Shown here piece by piece: positions 50,097 through 58,937 of a stretch of 64,000 nt of DNA; positions within the stretch are counted from its first letter, which is position 1, and each line of letters opens with the position of its first letter. The DNA comes from Candidatus Lachnoclostridium avicola. GTDB taxonomy: Bacteria; Bacillota; Clostridia; Lachnospirales; Lachnospiraceae. A program made the translations under genes and the position numbers. The notes beneath the pieces are model-generated. The model saw only the letters and a program-made list of their open reading frames with translations. It had not been told where the DNA came from and searched no databases. The DNA lies in NCBI GenBank assembly GCA_019114465.1, contig DXFM01000010.1:50391-114390 (forward strand), in the 5' to 3' direction.

Positions 50097-50870
50097 ATGG
50101 CAACAATCTACATCGGTTCCCCGCTCCTGTGGAATTGCTCTCTTGAGGAGATCTTTGACTGGACTTACCGCTCCGGGCTGGACGGAATCGAGCTATGGGC
50201 CCAGCAGTTTTTCTATCATGGCTTCCGCCGCAACGACTACCTGCGGCTGGCGGCTCTCTATCCTTTAAAAAGCTGCGTCCACAGTCAGAGCTGGGATTTA
50301 AACCTGGCTTCCATCAACGACGGCATCCGCCGCCAGTCTGTGACAGAAGTAAAAAAATCCATAGAACTGGCGGACAGCCTGGGAGTGGATGAGGTGACTG
50401 TCCATCCCGGACACCACACCATATCCGCCATCTCCGAACACAGCCGGGATTTTCTCCGGGAATCCCTGGAAGAGATTCTGGAGTATGGGCAGAAGCTGCA
50501 GATCGACATTTCCCTGGAGATCATGGAAAAAATTCCAAAGGAATTTGTCACCTCCATGGAAGCCATGAAGCAGGTATGCGGCGATATGTTCTCCAATTTT
50601 GTATACACTCTGGACATCGCCCACTGCGACAGCGAAGAGGAGGCTCTGACCGTCCTTAAGGACTACAGCCCCCGCATTTCCAAAATCCATATCAGCAACC
50701 GTATTGGAAACACGTTTCATACACCTCTTAGCCGGGGTGATTATGATATGAAAGCTCTTCTTCCCAAGCTGGCCCGGTACCGGGTTCCGCTGGTTATGGA
50801 AGGCTTTGACTCTGGGAGAGAGCTTTCCACCGCATCTGAAAACACGAAATTTATTCAAACTGTTCTTTAG
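50097..50870 (+). CDS. Sugar phosphate isomerase/epimerase (TIM barrel)
   Basis: A 257-residue protein of the AP-endonuclease-2/xylose-isomerase-like superfamily. Metal and catalytic elements in order are VHPGHHT (about residue 102), LEIMEK (about 142), LDIAHCD (about 178), KIHISNR (about 200) and PLVMEGF (near the end), which supply the Glu, His and Asp ligands of a divalent metal. The reaction is not known. It starts an operon with an ABC transporter and a PHP phosphoesterase, which points to handling of an imported sugar phosphate or a related compound. GGGAG lies ten bases ahead of the ATG. Confidence 0.88.
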   Translation: MATIYIGSPLLWNCSLEEIFDWTYRSGLDGIELWAQQFFYHGFRRNDYLRLAALYPLKSCVHSQSWDLNLASINDGIRRQSVTEVKKSIELADSLGVDEVTVHPGHHTISAISEHSRDFLRESLEEILEYGQKLQIDISLEIMEKIPKEFVTSMEAMKQVCGDMFSNFVYTLDIAHCDSEEEALTVLKDYSPRISKIHISNRIGNTFHTPLSRGDYDMKALLPKLARYRVPLVMEGFDSGRELSTASENTKFIQTVL

Positions 50871-50882
50871 GAGGAAAAAACT

Positions 50883-51965
50883 ATGAAAAAAAGAATCGCA
50901 GGAATGATCACAGCAGGCATTGTCGCCGCGTCCTTAGCCGGCTGCCAGAGCTCTTCCCAGGAAACTACGGCAGCAGCCACCGAGGACACTTCCGCCAGCC
51001 AGTCCCAGGCTTCTGAGACTTCCGCGGAAGAAACAGAAGGCTCTCAGGACCTTTCCGGTTCCATCACCCTCTACACCTCTCAGCCAGAGGAAGATATCCA
51101 GACTCTGATCGACGGATTCAATCAGAAATGGCCGGATATCCAGGTGGACGTGTTCCGCTCCGGCACGGAGGAAGTGGTCAGCCGCGTTCTGGCCGAAAAT
51201 GAGGCAGGTTCTCTGCTGGCCGACGTGCTTTTAGTGGCCGACAACGTGACTTTTGAGACGTTGAAGGAACAGAACCTCCTCATGGCCTATGAGTCCCCGG
51301 AACTGGAAGGCATTCCCGAGGAGTACATTGACAAGGATCACATGTACACCGGAACAAAGGTTATCACCACCGGCATCGCTTACAACACCGACCTGGTGGA
51401 CACCGCACCCACCAGCTTTGCCGATCTGACTGATCCAGCCTACAAGGACAATCTGATCATGCCCAGCCCCCTGTACTCCGGCGCCGCCGCCTACAATCTG
51501 GGAGTAATCACCAGAACAGAAGGAATGGGATGGGACTATTATCAGGCCCTGAAGGACAACGGCATCACCGTTGACAGAGGAAACGGCGCCGTACAGAACG
51601 CCATCGTTGCCGGCGATAAGGCCTGCGGACTTCTGGCTGACTACATGGCCATCCGTTCCAAAAACGACGGGGCTCCCGTGGAATTTGTATATCCGGAGGA
51701 GGGATCTCCCGCTGTCACCGAACCCATCGGTATTGTAAACGGCACCGAAAACGAAGAACTGGCGAAGGCTTTCGTAGACTATATGCTCTCTGACGACGGA
51801 CAGACCCTCACCTCCCAGATCGGTTATACTCCCGTAAAGAGCGGCGTTGCCGTACCGGAAGGCTTAAGAAGCATCGATGAAATCAATCTTATGACCTGGG
51901 ATACTCAGGAACTGTATCAGAACAGAGACGCTGACAAAGATCAGTTCACTGAGATGTTCCAGTAA
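50883..51965 (+). CDS. ABC transporter substrate-binding lipoprotein, AfuA/FbpA-like
   Basis: A 360-residue lipoprotein. The lipobox is LAGC with Cys21, followed by a serine- and threonine-rich linker to about residue 58. The binding domain is of the periplasmic type II group (ITLYTSQPEEDIQTLIDGFN, GIAYNTDLVDTAPTSFADLT), which includes iron(III), 2-aminoethylphosphonate and hexose-phosphate (AfuA) binders. The tyrosines of ferric-binding proteins near the C-terminus are not evident, and context favours a phosphate-bearing ligand. AGGAGG precedes the ATG. Confidence 0.88.
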   Translation: MKKRIAGMITAGIVAASLAGCQSSSQETTAAATEDTSASQSQASETSAEETEGSQDLSGSITLYTSQPEEDIQTLIDGFNQKWPDIQVDVFRSGTEEVVSRVLAENEAGSLLADVLLVADNVTFETLKEQNLLMAYESPELEGIPEEYIDKDHMYTGTKVITTGIAYNTDLVDTAPTSFADLTDPAYKDNLIMPSPLYSGAAAYNLGVITRTEGMGWDYYQALKDNGITVDRGNGAVQNAIVAGDKACGLLADYMAIRSKNDGAPVEFVYPEEGSPAVTEPIGIVNGTENEELAKAFVDYMLSDDGQTLTSQIGYTPVKSGVAVPEGLRSIDEINLMTWDTQELYQNRDADKDQFTEMFQ

Positions 51966-51978
51966 TCGGGAGGCTGAA

Positions 51979-53724
51979 ATGGAAATCTCTCGCAAAACAG
52001 GAGCGGCAGCCGCCCAGGGGGCAATTTATCTTCTGGCTGTCCTGGTATTCCTGCTCCCTCTGGTAAGGCTGCTTCTCATGGCAGTCACCGTTGGGGACGG
52101 CTACGGCCTGGACAATTTCATCACTCTTCTGGCCGAAGAGCGGACCCATGAGGCAGTCATCAATACCATTATTATCTCGGTAACCTCCACAGTCCTGGCT
52201 GCTGCCGCCGGCAGCGGCCTGGCCTTCCTCACCGCTTATTCCAACATCAAGCGCAAAGGGCTGATCGAATTCCTGGTTCTGCTGCCCTTTATCGTTCCGT
52301 CTTATATCATCACACTCTCCTGGAGCAGCTTTTTAAGCTCCAGGGGCAGCTTCAACACACTCCTTGCCTCCCTCGGCCTTCCCGCCGTAAATATCTACTC
52401 CATGGGAGGCATCATCCTGGTGCTGGGAATCTGCAACATTCCCATTGTTTACCTCAATGTGGTCCATATGCTGCGGAAAATCCCCAGAGACATGGAGTGG
52501 GCGGCCCGGTCCTGCGGCTACACCCAGCGCCAGGCCATGATCAAGATCAACCTGGTATCCGCTCTTCCCGCCATCGCCGCGGGCAGCGTGCTGGCGTTTT
52601 TATCTTCCATCGACAATTTCTCCGTACCGGCTTTCCTGGGCATCTCCTCCGGAATTCCCGTACTGAGCACCTATATTTATGAAAACGCCATCGGATTCGG
52701 CCCCAACGCCTTTCCGCTGGCCGCCGCCCTCTCCCTGATCCTTTCCGTGATCGCCGTGGCCGGCACTCTGCTGGAAGGTTTCTTTGTGAAACGGGGCGCC
52801 GGAATGGACAGCATCAAAGAAGACTACTCAGTCCGCGTGTTTTTCAGAAAGGCCCACCGGATCGCTCTGGAATGGGGCATCCTGGCAGTTCTCCTCATCC
52901 TGAACATCATCCCCATGGTGTCCATGGTGATCACCTCCTTTATGAAATCCTACGGCCTGAAATTCTCCCCGGAGAATCTGACCTTAAGCAATTTTGCCTT
53001 TGTATTTCATAACCGGAATGTGCTGACCGCGGTGAGAAACAGCATTCTGCTGGCCGCCGTCACCACGGTCGTCTGCATTGTGGCCGGAACCGCCATCGCC
53101 TACGCGAAGCTGAGAAAGAAAAGCCGGGCGGCGGCTGTTCTGGAAAAATGCGCGTCCTTAACCTACGCCATCCCGGGCATCGTCCTGGCCCTGGCCATGA
53201 TCTTCCACTGGGTGGAACCTGTACCCGGCTTCCGTCCGGGCATTTACGGAACCATCAACATTCTGATCATCGCCTATATCACCCGGTATCTGGTCCTTCA
53301 GATCAAGGGCAGCACCACCGCCCTTCTCACCGTCGATCCGGCCATGGAGGAGGCCTGCGCCGCATCCGGGCGGGGATTTTTCTCCAGGTGGTTCCGGATT
53401 CTCATTCCTCTGCTGACGGGGCCCATCTTATCCGGCGCATTTATGATCTTTGTGCCCGCTCTCACGGAGCTGACCCTGTCATCCATGCTGGCTTCCGCGG
53501 GAACGAGAACCATCGGCCTGACGATCTTTAACTATCAGCAGGGCGGCGACTACAACCTGGCGGCGGCCATGTCCGTCATCGTAACTCTTCTGGTGGTTGC
53601 CGGCTACTGCGTGGCAAACCGGAAGAAACTGAAATCTGAATACAGGGAGGTATCGGGCTATGAGCCTACATATACAGCAGGTAACAAAAAACTTCAGCAA
53701 AACCCAGGCGCTCAAGGAAATTAA
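51979..53724 (+). CDS. ABC transporter permease, two-domain (AfuB/FbpB-like)
   Basis: A 581-residue membrane protein with about 12 helices, made of two fused permease halves. Each half has an EAA loop: EWAARSCGYTQRQAMIKI (about residues 173-190) and EEACAASGRGFFSRWFRI (about 456-473). This fused form is the rule for FbpB/AfuB-type systems. GGGAGG precedes the ATG. The last 65 bases overlap the ATPase gene in another frame, so the C-terminal tail is dictated partly by that gene. Confidence 0.92.
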   Translation: MEISRKTGAAAAQGAIYLLAVLVFLLPLVRLLLMAVTVGDGYGLDNFITLLAEERTHEAVINTIIISVTSTVLAAAAGSGLAFLTAYSNIKRKGLIEFLVLLPFIVPSYIITLSWSSFLSSRGSFNTLLASLGLPAVNIYSMGGIILVLGICNIPIVYLNVVHMLRKIPRDMEWAARSCGYTQRQAMIKINLVSALPAIAAGSVLAFLSSIDNFSVPAFLGISSGIPVLSTYIYENAIGFGPNAFPLAAALSLILSVIAVAGTLLEGFFVKRGAGMDSIKEDYSVRVFFRKAHRIALEWGILAVLLILNIIPMVSMVITSFMKSYGLKFSPENLTLSNFAFVFHNRNVLTAVRNSILLAAVTTVVCIVAGTAIAYAKLRKKSRAAAVLEKCASLTYAIPGIVLALAMIFHWVEPVPGFRPGIYGTINILIIAYITRYLVLQIKGSTTALLTVDPAMEEACAASGRGFFSRWFRILIPLLTGPILSGAFMIFVPALTELTLSSMLASAGTRTIGLTIFNYQQGGDYNLAAAMSVIVTLLVVAGYCVANRKKLKSEYREVSGYEPTYTAGNKKLQQNPGAQGN

Positions 53725-54688
53725 CCTGGATATCCGGGACGGGGAATTTATCGCCATCCTGGGGCCGTCCGGCTGCGGAAAAACCACTCTTCTGCGCATT
53801 GTGGGCGGTTTTATCGAGCCCACCACAGGCATCGTCCGTTTAAACGACCAGATTTATTCCGGCCAGGGGCATATGGCTCCCGTGGAACAGAGGGATCTGG
53901 GCATGGTGTTCCAGTCCTTCGCCCTGTGGCCCCACATGACGGTGCGCCAGCACGTGGAATTTCCTTTAAAAAGCCCCCGCCACAAGCATATGTCCCGGGC
54001 AGAAAAGGAAGCTGCCGTTGAGCAGGCCATCAGCTGCACCGGCTTAAAACCCTATGAGACGCGGCTCCCCGGGGAACTCTCCGGCGGCCAGCGCCAGCGC
54101 GTCGCCCTTGCCCGGGCAATCGTCGGAAAGCCTTCCATCCTTCTCATGGACGAACCTTTAAGCGCCCTGGATGCGGAGCTCAAAATAGAAATGCGCCGGG
54201 AGATTCAGAACATTCACAAGCTCACCGGCGCCACGATCCTCTACGTCACCCATGATCAGAGCGAGGCCCTCGCCATGGCGGACCGGATCATTATCATGAA
54301 GGACGGTCAGATCGAACAGGTGGGCACGCCCAGAGAAATCTATATGGATCCCCAGACTGTGTTTGCAGCTACCTTCGTCAGCCGCTGCAACCTTTTAAAA
54401 GGTCAGTGGCACGACGATTCCTTCCTGCTGAACAACGAGGGCCTTCTGCTGAAAAACCCCATGATCCCCATGGAGTTCCGCTCCAAAGGCCTCTACCCCG
54501 TCCGTCCGGAGCAGTTTTCCATCCATCCGGATGGAGAGGGAATCCCGGGCGTAATCACCAACAAGCAGTATAACGGCAGGGAAATCCACTACTCCATCCA
54601 GTACCGCGACGACATTCTCACCGTGTACGACAGCAGCCAGACCGAATACAATCCGGGAGATCACATTTCCCTTACTTTAAGCGCATAG
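53660..54688 (+). CDS. ABC transporter ATP-binding protein (AfuC/FbpC/PotA-like)
   Basis: A 342-residue ATPase. Walker A is GPSGCGKT at about residues 35-42, the signature is LSGGQRQR (about 138-145), and Walker B is LLMDEPLSALD (about 158-168), followed by the switch histidine in YVTHDQSEA. The C-terminal 100 residues form a TOBE-type regulatory domain (YPVRPEQFSIHPDG). It powers the permease just upstream. Confidence 0.95.
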   Translation: MSLHIQQVTKNFSKTQALKEINLDIRDGEFIAILGPSGCGKTTLLRIVGGFIEPTTGIVRLNDQIYSGQGHMAPVEQRDLGMVFQSFALWPHMTVRQHVEFPLKSPRHKHMSRAEKEAAVEQAISCTGLKPYETRLPGELSGGQRQRVALARAIVGKPSILLMDEPLSALDAELKIEMRREIQNIHKLTGATILYVTHDQSEALAMADRIIIMKDGQIEQVGTPREIYMDPQTVFAATFVSRCNLLKGQWHDDSFLLNNEGLLLKNPMIPMEFRSKGLYPVRPEQFSIHPDGEGIPGVITNKQYNGREIHYSIQYRDDILTVYDSSQTEYNPGDHISLTLSA

Positions 54689-54700
54689 GAATGAATAACC

Positions 54701-55414
54701 ATGAAAATCTGTTTTGATATGCACACCCACACCGTGGCCAGCGGCCATGCCTTCAGCACCTTTAAAGAAAATGTGGAGGAGGCTGCCGCTAAAGGCCTCT
54801 ATGCCATGGGTATGTCCGACCACGCCCCGGCCATGCCGGGTTCCGCCCAGGAAATTTATTTTGGAAACTTCAAATCCATCCGCCGGGAACTGATGGGCGT
54901 AAAAATATATACCGGCGTGGAAGCCAACATTATGGACTTTAACGGGACTCTGGACCTGGGGGAATGTACCCTTAAAAAGATGGACTACGTCATCGCCAGC
55001 CTCCACGTTCCCTGCATCCGTCCAGGCTCCCCCAGAGAAAATACGGACGCCCTGATCGGCGCCATGAAAAACCCTTATGTGAAGATCATCGGCCATCCGG
55101 ACGACGACCGCTATCCCCTGGAATATGACCGGCTGATCCCCGCCGCCCTGGAAAACCGGGTAGCCCTGGAGGTGAACAACTCCTCCTTCAACCCCCGGTC
55201 CGGCCGCCAGAACGCCAGAAAAAATGTGGCCGCCTGGCTGGCTATCGCCAGGGAGTACCGGCTCCCCATCATTCTGGGCAGCGACGCCCACGTCTACTAC
55301 GACGTGGGAGAGCTCTCCGAAGCCATCAAAATGACCGAACAGGCCGGCTACTCGGAAGAGCTGATCCTCAACGCCAGAGAAGACGGCCTGGATTATATTT
55401 TAAACTGCAGATAA
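54701..55414 (+). CDS. PHP-domain phosphoesterase
   Basis: A 237-residue metal-dependent phosphatase of the PHP superfamily, YcdX/HisK-like. Metal ligands are in DMHTHTVASGHAFS (residues 5-18), SDHAPAMPG (about 40), EANIMDFNG, GHPDDDRYPLEY (about 131) and GSDAHVYYD near residue 194. It likely removes phosphate from the imported compound or its isomerised product. It closes the operon with the ABC transporter and ends in a strong hairpin. Confidence 0.9.
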   Translation: MKICFDMHTHTVASGHAFSTFKENVEEAAAKGLYAMGMSDHAPAMPGSAQEIYFGNFKSIRRELMGVKIYTGVEANIMDFNGTLDLGECTLKKMDYVIASLHVPCIRPGSPRENTDALIGAMKNPYVKIIGHPDDDRYPLEYDRLIPAALENRVALEVNNSSFNPRSGRQNARKNVAAWLAIAREYRLPIILGSDAHVYYDVGELSEAIKMTEQAGYSEELILNAREDGLDYILNCR

Positions 55415-55425
55415 GCCGATTATGA

Positions 55426-55473
55426 AACGCCTCCGCCCCGCAGCAGATCTGCCGCGGGGCGGAGGCGTTTTTT
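55426..55473 (+). terminator. Strong terminator of the ABC operon
   Basis: A 15-bp stem of ACGCCTCCGCCCCGC-type with GCGGGGCGGAGGCGT-type arms (about 55428-55469), then TTTTTT. Confidence 0.85.
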
Positions 55474-55512
55474 CCTGTCTGTCGGAACCGAAACGGTTCC
55501 GGTCCCGGAATT

Positions 55513-56274
55513 TCACGGATTTCCGGAATCATCATATACTTCCTGAAATCTGGCGGAGAAAGAGGCCGGCTCATGTCCTGCATACAGATGGGAAATATCC
55601 CCCACCCTCAGTCCCCGGAAATAAGCGATCCCCTTCTGCCGCTCCTCCGTCACCACTTCTGTGACTGAAGTTGGCGCCAGGGCCAGGCTGTGCCACAGGA
55701 TAAAGGGGGACACACTCCACAGATGGGACAGCAGTACGCAGCTGATCCCGAAATGGCAGAAAAACGTGACCGTTTCCCTGTTTGCCTTTTCCGCCCGGTA
55801 GTGGCTGCCCTCTCTCACATAGCCGCGGTCCGCCAGAAAATCGTCAAACGCTCCGGCAACCCGGTCGTAGGTCTCCGCCACATCCGTACAGCGGGCAATC
55901 TCCGACTCTCTCCATTTTTCCCGGTCAAAATATTCCGGACGCTCCGTCCAGTATCCGGGGACCACGTCCCAGATTCCCCGCTTCCCGTCCTGGCCGCTCA
56001 CATTCATATACACAGATCTGAACTCCGGATGAGCCTTCAGATCCATTCTGGCGGGAAACTCTCTCAGCCAATCCAGGGTCTCAGCGGTGAGGTGCAGTTT
56101 GTTCAGGCTGTAGGAGGCAGTGGCCTGCGCGCGCCCCAGCGGGGACACAAAACAGGTTCCCAGGTTCATGTCAGGCGCTGCCTCCGCCAAAAGGGCCGCC
56201 TCCCTGCGTCCCTTTTCTGTCAGCGTGTCGTGTTCATAGTCCGGATCTCCGTGCCGGATCAGCAGTATTCTCAT
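55513..56274 (-). CDS. Histidine phosphatase family protein
   Basis: A 253-residue member of the phosphoglycerate-mutase-like superfamily. The phosphorylated histidine is in LLIRHGDPD (residues 4-12), a second arginine in FVSPLGRAQATA, and the second histidine in TFFCHFGISC near residue 177. At this length it has extra sequence relative to the minimal phosphatases (about 200). Substrate unknown. It converges on the PHP phosphoesterase gene and is not clearly linked to it. Confidence 0.88.
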   Translation of the reverse strand: MRILLIRHGDPDYEHDTLTEKGRREAALLAEAAPDMNLGTCFVSPLGRAQATASYSLNKLHLTAETLDWLREFPARMDLKAHPEFRSVYMNVSGQDGKRGIWDVVPGYWTERPEYFDREKWRESEIARCTDVAETYDRVAGAFDDFLADRGYVREGSHYRAEKANRETVTFFCHFGISCVLLSHLWSVSPFILWHSLALAPTSVTEVVTEERQKGIAYFRGLRVGDISHLYAGHEPASFSARFQEVYDDSGNP

Positions 56275-56347
56275 GATTTTCTCCTTGCAATGAAAAATTT
56301 TCTATAATGAATAACTCTCTTCCGGGAAAGCCCTGTTCTCTGCCCTG

Positions 56348-57790
56348 TCATGCCAGAGGAGAAATCCTTTCGATGAGGAAGCTTGTCTCATACTCTCCCC
56401 GCAGAAGCCCCCGGTCCTCGTACTCCACTTCCCCGGTCTGGTTGTCATAGGGATCGCTGCGCAGAAAGCGGCTGGCCGGAACAAAATCCGCCTGAAATTC
56501 CCGGGCCGCCGGAAGGCGGAAGGGATCCAGATTGCCAAAATAAAAGTTCCACCGGGAGTCGGAGTGATTCCGGCGGGCCGATCCCCCAAAGGAACAGTCC
56601 GCAAACAGCCATCCGAAGGGCGCTATGTAAAACTGGGCCCAGTCGTGGCAGCCTGCCTTGTGGGGAGCGGTAAAAAGCCCGCTCTGCCATCTGGCGGGAA
56701 TTCCCGACACCCTGCAGAGGACGATGAAGAGAAGGGCCTGCACGCCGCAGTCCCCCTTCAGGGACACCGCCGCCTCTTCCGGAATATTTTCCAGAGTCAG
56801 ATAGCTTCTCACATAGGAGTAATTTACATGGGTTGTGATAAAATCATAAATCTTTCGCGCCTTCGCCAGGGGATTCTTCTCTTCTCCCACAATTTCCCGG
56901 GCCAGACCGCGGATATAAGGGGTGAAACGGATGTGAGGCAGCCGTTCCCCCAAATAGCGGGAGGGATCGTGGATTCCCAATCCCATTTCCCATTCTCCCC
57001 CGGCAGCCAGCTCCAGAGCCTTGGACGTACTCAGATCCACATATTTCATATGATTCTCAAAGGAAAACTGGATCTCATACTCCTGCCCCCGCCGGTGAAC
57101 CGTCTCCATGCAGACAGTCCTCTGCTCACTGTCCGGCGGCGCCAGCGTATACTCTTCTGCCTTCGCCGGCTGCCCCCCGATCCGTACCGCCGTCAGGCGG
57201 ACATTCCGGATCTGCTCATACTCCAGGGGAACGGGAAGGTAAACCCTGATCCGGGCATTCTCCCGCTCCGCCTCTTCTTTTATCCGCAGCCGTATTTTCA
57301 TCCGGATCTCTTCTGCCAGATGCCCGTTTTTCCTCATCTCTTCTATGGTCCGATCCAGAATCTCCCCGTGGACGCTCTCTCCGTCCAGCCGCAGATCTAA
57401 AATTCTCTTCCGGTACTCTTCCCTGGTCTTCACAATATTTTCCAGAAAATTGTCCCGGAAGTGAACCTCCCCGCGGATGAAAATCCAGTCCGCCGCATCC
57501 TCCTCCCAGAGTTCCTTCAGTTCTTCTTCCCTGAAATCCCGGATATTGTCTCTCATCCGCTGCAGCGCTTTCTCCCAGGTATAAGGATACTGCCCCGGAA
57601 TCTGCTTTAACATTTCTTTTTCCAGCATCAGCCTTTTTCTCAGCCCCTCTGGAAGATCCTTTTTCAATCTCCGGTCAATGACCCGGTCCGCCTGTTCAAA
57701 TTCACCGGCCCACTTTAACTTCAAAATGTCTTCCGGCAGCGGCACCGCCAGAAACGGAATTTCATCATTATTCAAATTAACCGATCCCAT
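56348..57790 (-). CDS. Transglutaminase-like cysteine protease-fold protein
   Basis: A 480-residue cytoplasmic protein, no signal peptide. The N-terminal half is helical and unrecognised. The transglutaminase core is C-terminal: the nucleophile in KGDCGVQALLFIVLCRVSGI (about residues 347-366), the histidine in GCHDWAQFYIAPFGWLF and the aspartate just behind it in FADCSFGG. Such domains may be proteases, amidases or cross-linkers. The start is set at ATG 57790 with GAAGGG upstream; two in-frame ATG codons lie further up (57829 and nearby). It lies 73 bases before the histidine phosphatase gene in the same direction. Confidence 0.82.
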   Translation of the reverse strand: MGSVNLNNDEIPFLAVPLPEDILKLKWAGEFEQADRVIDRRLKKDLPEGLRKRLMLEKEMLKQIPGQYPYTWEKALQRMRDNIRDFREEELKELWEEDAADWIFIRGEVHFRDNFLENIVKTREEYRKRILDLRLDGESVHGEILDRTIEEMRKNGHLAEEIRMKIRLRIKEEAERENARIRVYLPVPLEYEQIRNVRLTAVRIGGQPAKAEEYTLAPPDSEQRTVCMETVHRRGQEYEIQFSFENHMKYVDLSTSKALELAAGGEWEMGLGIHDPSRYLGERLPHIRFTPYIRGLAREIVGEEKNPLAKARKIYDFITTHVNYSYVRSYLTLENIPEEAAVSLKGDCGVQALLFIVLCRVSGIPARWQSGLFTAPHKAGCHDWAQFYIAPFGWLFADCSFGGSARRNHSDSRWNFYFGNLDPFRLPAAREFQADFVPASRFLRSDPYDNQTGEVEYEDRGLLRGEYETSFLIERISPLA

Positions 57791-57914
57791 ATTATCCCTT
57801 CTTCCTCTCATCTGCCAAATATAATCCATTATATTCTACCTGACGGCCATTTACAAGAACCTGCGGAAAGCTGCAGAAACATATGAGCCTCGGAAAATCC
57901 GCAGAAACAGCGAC

Positions 57915-57968
57915 TAAAAAAGAAAAGGTCCCGGAAACCTGGCAATTTCCAGATTTCCGGGACCTTTT
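57915..57968. terminator. Bidirectional terminator behind the esterase operon
   Basis: AAAGGTCCCGG-type arm (57924) pairs with CCGGGACCTTT-type arm (ending 57968); the minus strand runs on as TTTTCTTTTTTAG. Confidence 0.8.
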
Positions 57969-57987
57969 CAATAACAGAAACTCTAAT

Positions 57988-58899
57988 TTAAACTCTGGCG
58001 CTGCGGATACTCCGCGCAATCAAGTCAACGGCCTCTTTCCAATATTCTCCGAAATGAGGAATAAAGCCGTGGCTTGCTTTCGGAAAGCGCTTCACGGTCA
58101 CCTCAACTCCCACAGAAGCCATCCTTCCAGCGTATTCCTCATCCTCATAGCGGAAATTACATCCTCCCGCAGAGATTACCAGCGCCCGGGGAACCAGACG
58201 AAGCTGTTCATCTGAAGCATATACCGGAGAACCATAAGGACATGCCATGCCTTCCTTATCCCCTCCGAAATACAGTTCCGTGAACGCCAGCTCCCGCTCC
58301 GCCGCCAATACCCGGCGGTATCCATCCTTTTTGTACAAAGGATGAATAAGATTATCCAGGGGCGGATAGCCCAGTACCTGCAGACACAGACGAAAGTCTC
58401 CGCTTTCTCCGGATTTCAAAGCAATGCCGGCAGTCAGCGCTCCCCCGGCGCTGTAACCGCCTATGGAGATCCGGCCCTTATCGCCGCCCCATGCCTCACA
58501 CTGGTCAAAGGTGTACTGAGCCGCATCATAGCACTGGTCAAAAGCTACCGGCCAGGACGCCTCCCTCGATGTAGTATAATCCAGATCCACCACAATACCG
58601 CCGATCTCATGGGCAAGGTAAGAACTGAACATGGAATCACAGGGCGCATGGGGCGCAACAAAGCCGCCTCCATGAATATTAATATGAATCGGGCAGTTCT
58701 TTTCACGATTCTTCGCCCGGTAAATGTACAGCGTATAGCTGTAGCCATCCGCCTCGCGGGTTAAAATCTCTTCCTCACTCAGCTTCAGAAAATCCTTATA
58801 TTCCTGAGGATATTCCGGAGCCGGTGCATTTTTGGGGCGCGGAGAAGTACGGTCCAGCACCTCAAACAATTCTTTTTTCCGTTGTTCCGTTAAAGGCAT
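57988..58899 (-). CDS. HSL-family alpha/beta hydrolase (esterase), copy 1
   Basis: A 303-residue esterase of the hormone-sensitive-lipase group. The oxyanion motif is NIHGGGFVAPH (about residues 73-83), the serine nucleophile is in IGGYSAGGAL (about 147-156), and the histidine is in ASHGFIPHFG near the C-terminus, with the acid in an EDEEYAG stretch. No signal peptide. It is the last gene of the unit with a second, related esterase and a SLC13 carrier. AAGGAGGA precedes the ATG. Likely it splits an ester or carbamate after uptake. Confidence 0.9.
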   Translation of the reverse strand: MPLTEQRKKELFEVLDRTSPRPKNAPAPEYPQEYKDFLKLSEEEILTREADGYSYTLYIYRAKNREKNCPIHINIHGGGFVAPHAPCDSMFSSYLAHEIGGIVVDLDYTTSREASWPVAFDQCYDAAQYTFDQCEAWGGDKGRISIGGYSAGGALTAGIALKSGESGDFRLCLQVLGYPPLDNLIHPLYKKDGYRRVLAAERELAFTELYFGGDKEGMACPYGSPVYASDEQLRLVPRALVISAGGCNFRYEDEEYAGRMASVGVEVTVKRFPKASHGFIPHFGEYWKEAVDLIARSIRSARV

Positions 58900-58937
58900 A
58901 AAACGAATCCTCCTTCCAGCTTCATTTGATCACGCCC

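Noticed and set aside
50883..54688. A plain ferric iron ABC importer
   Set aside because: The fold group includes iron systems, but the isomerase, PHP phosphoesterase and RpiR neighbours, and the lack of clear tyrosine iron ligands, make a phosphorylated organic substrate more likely.
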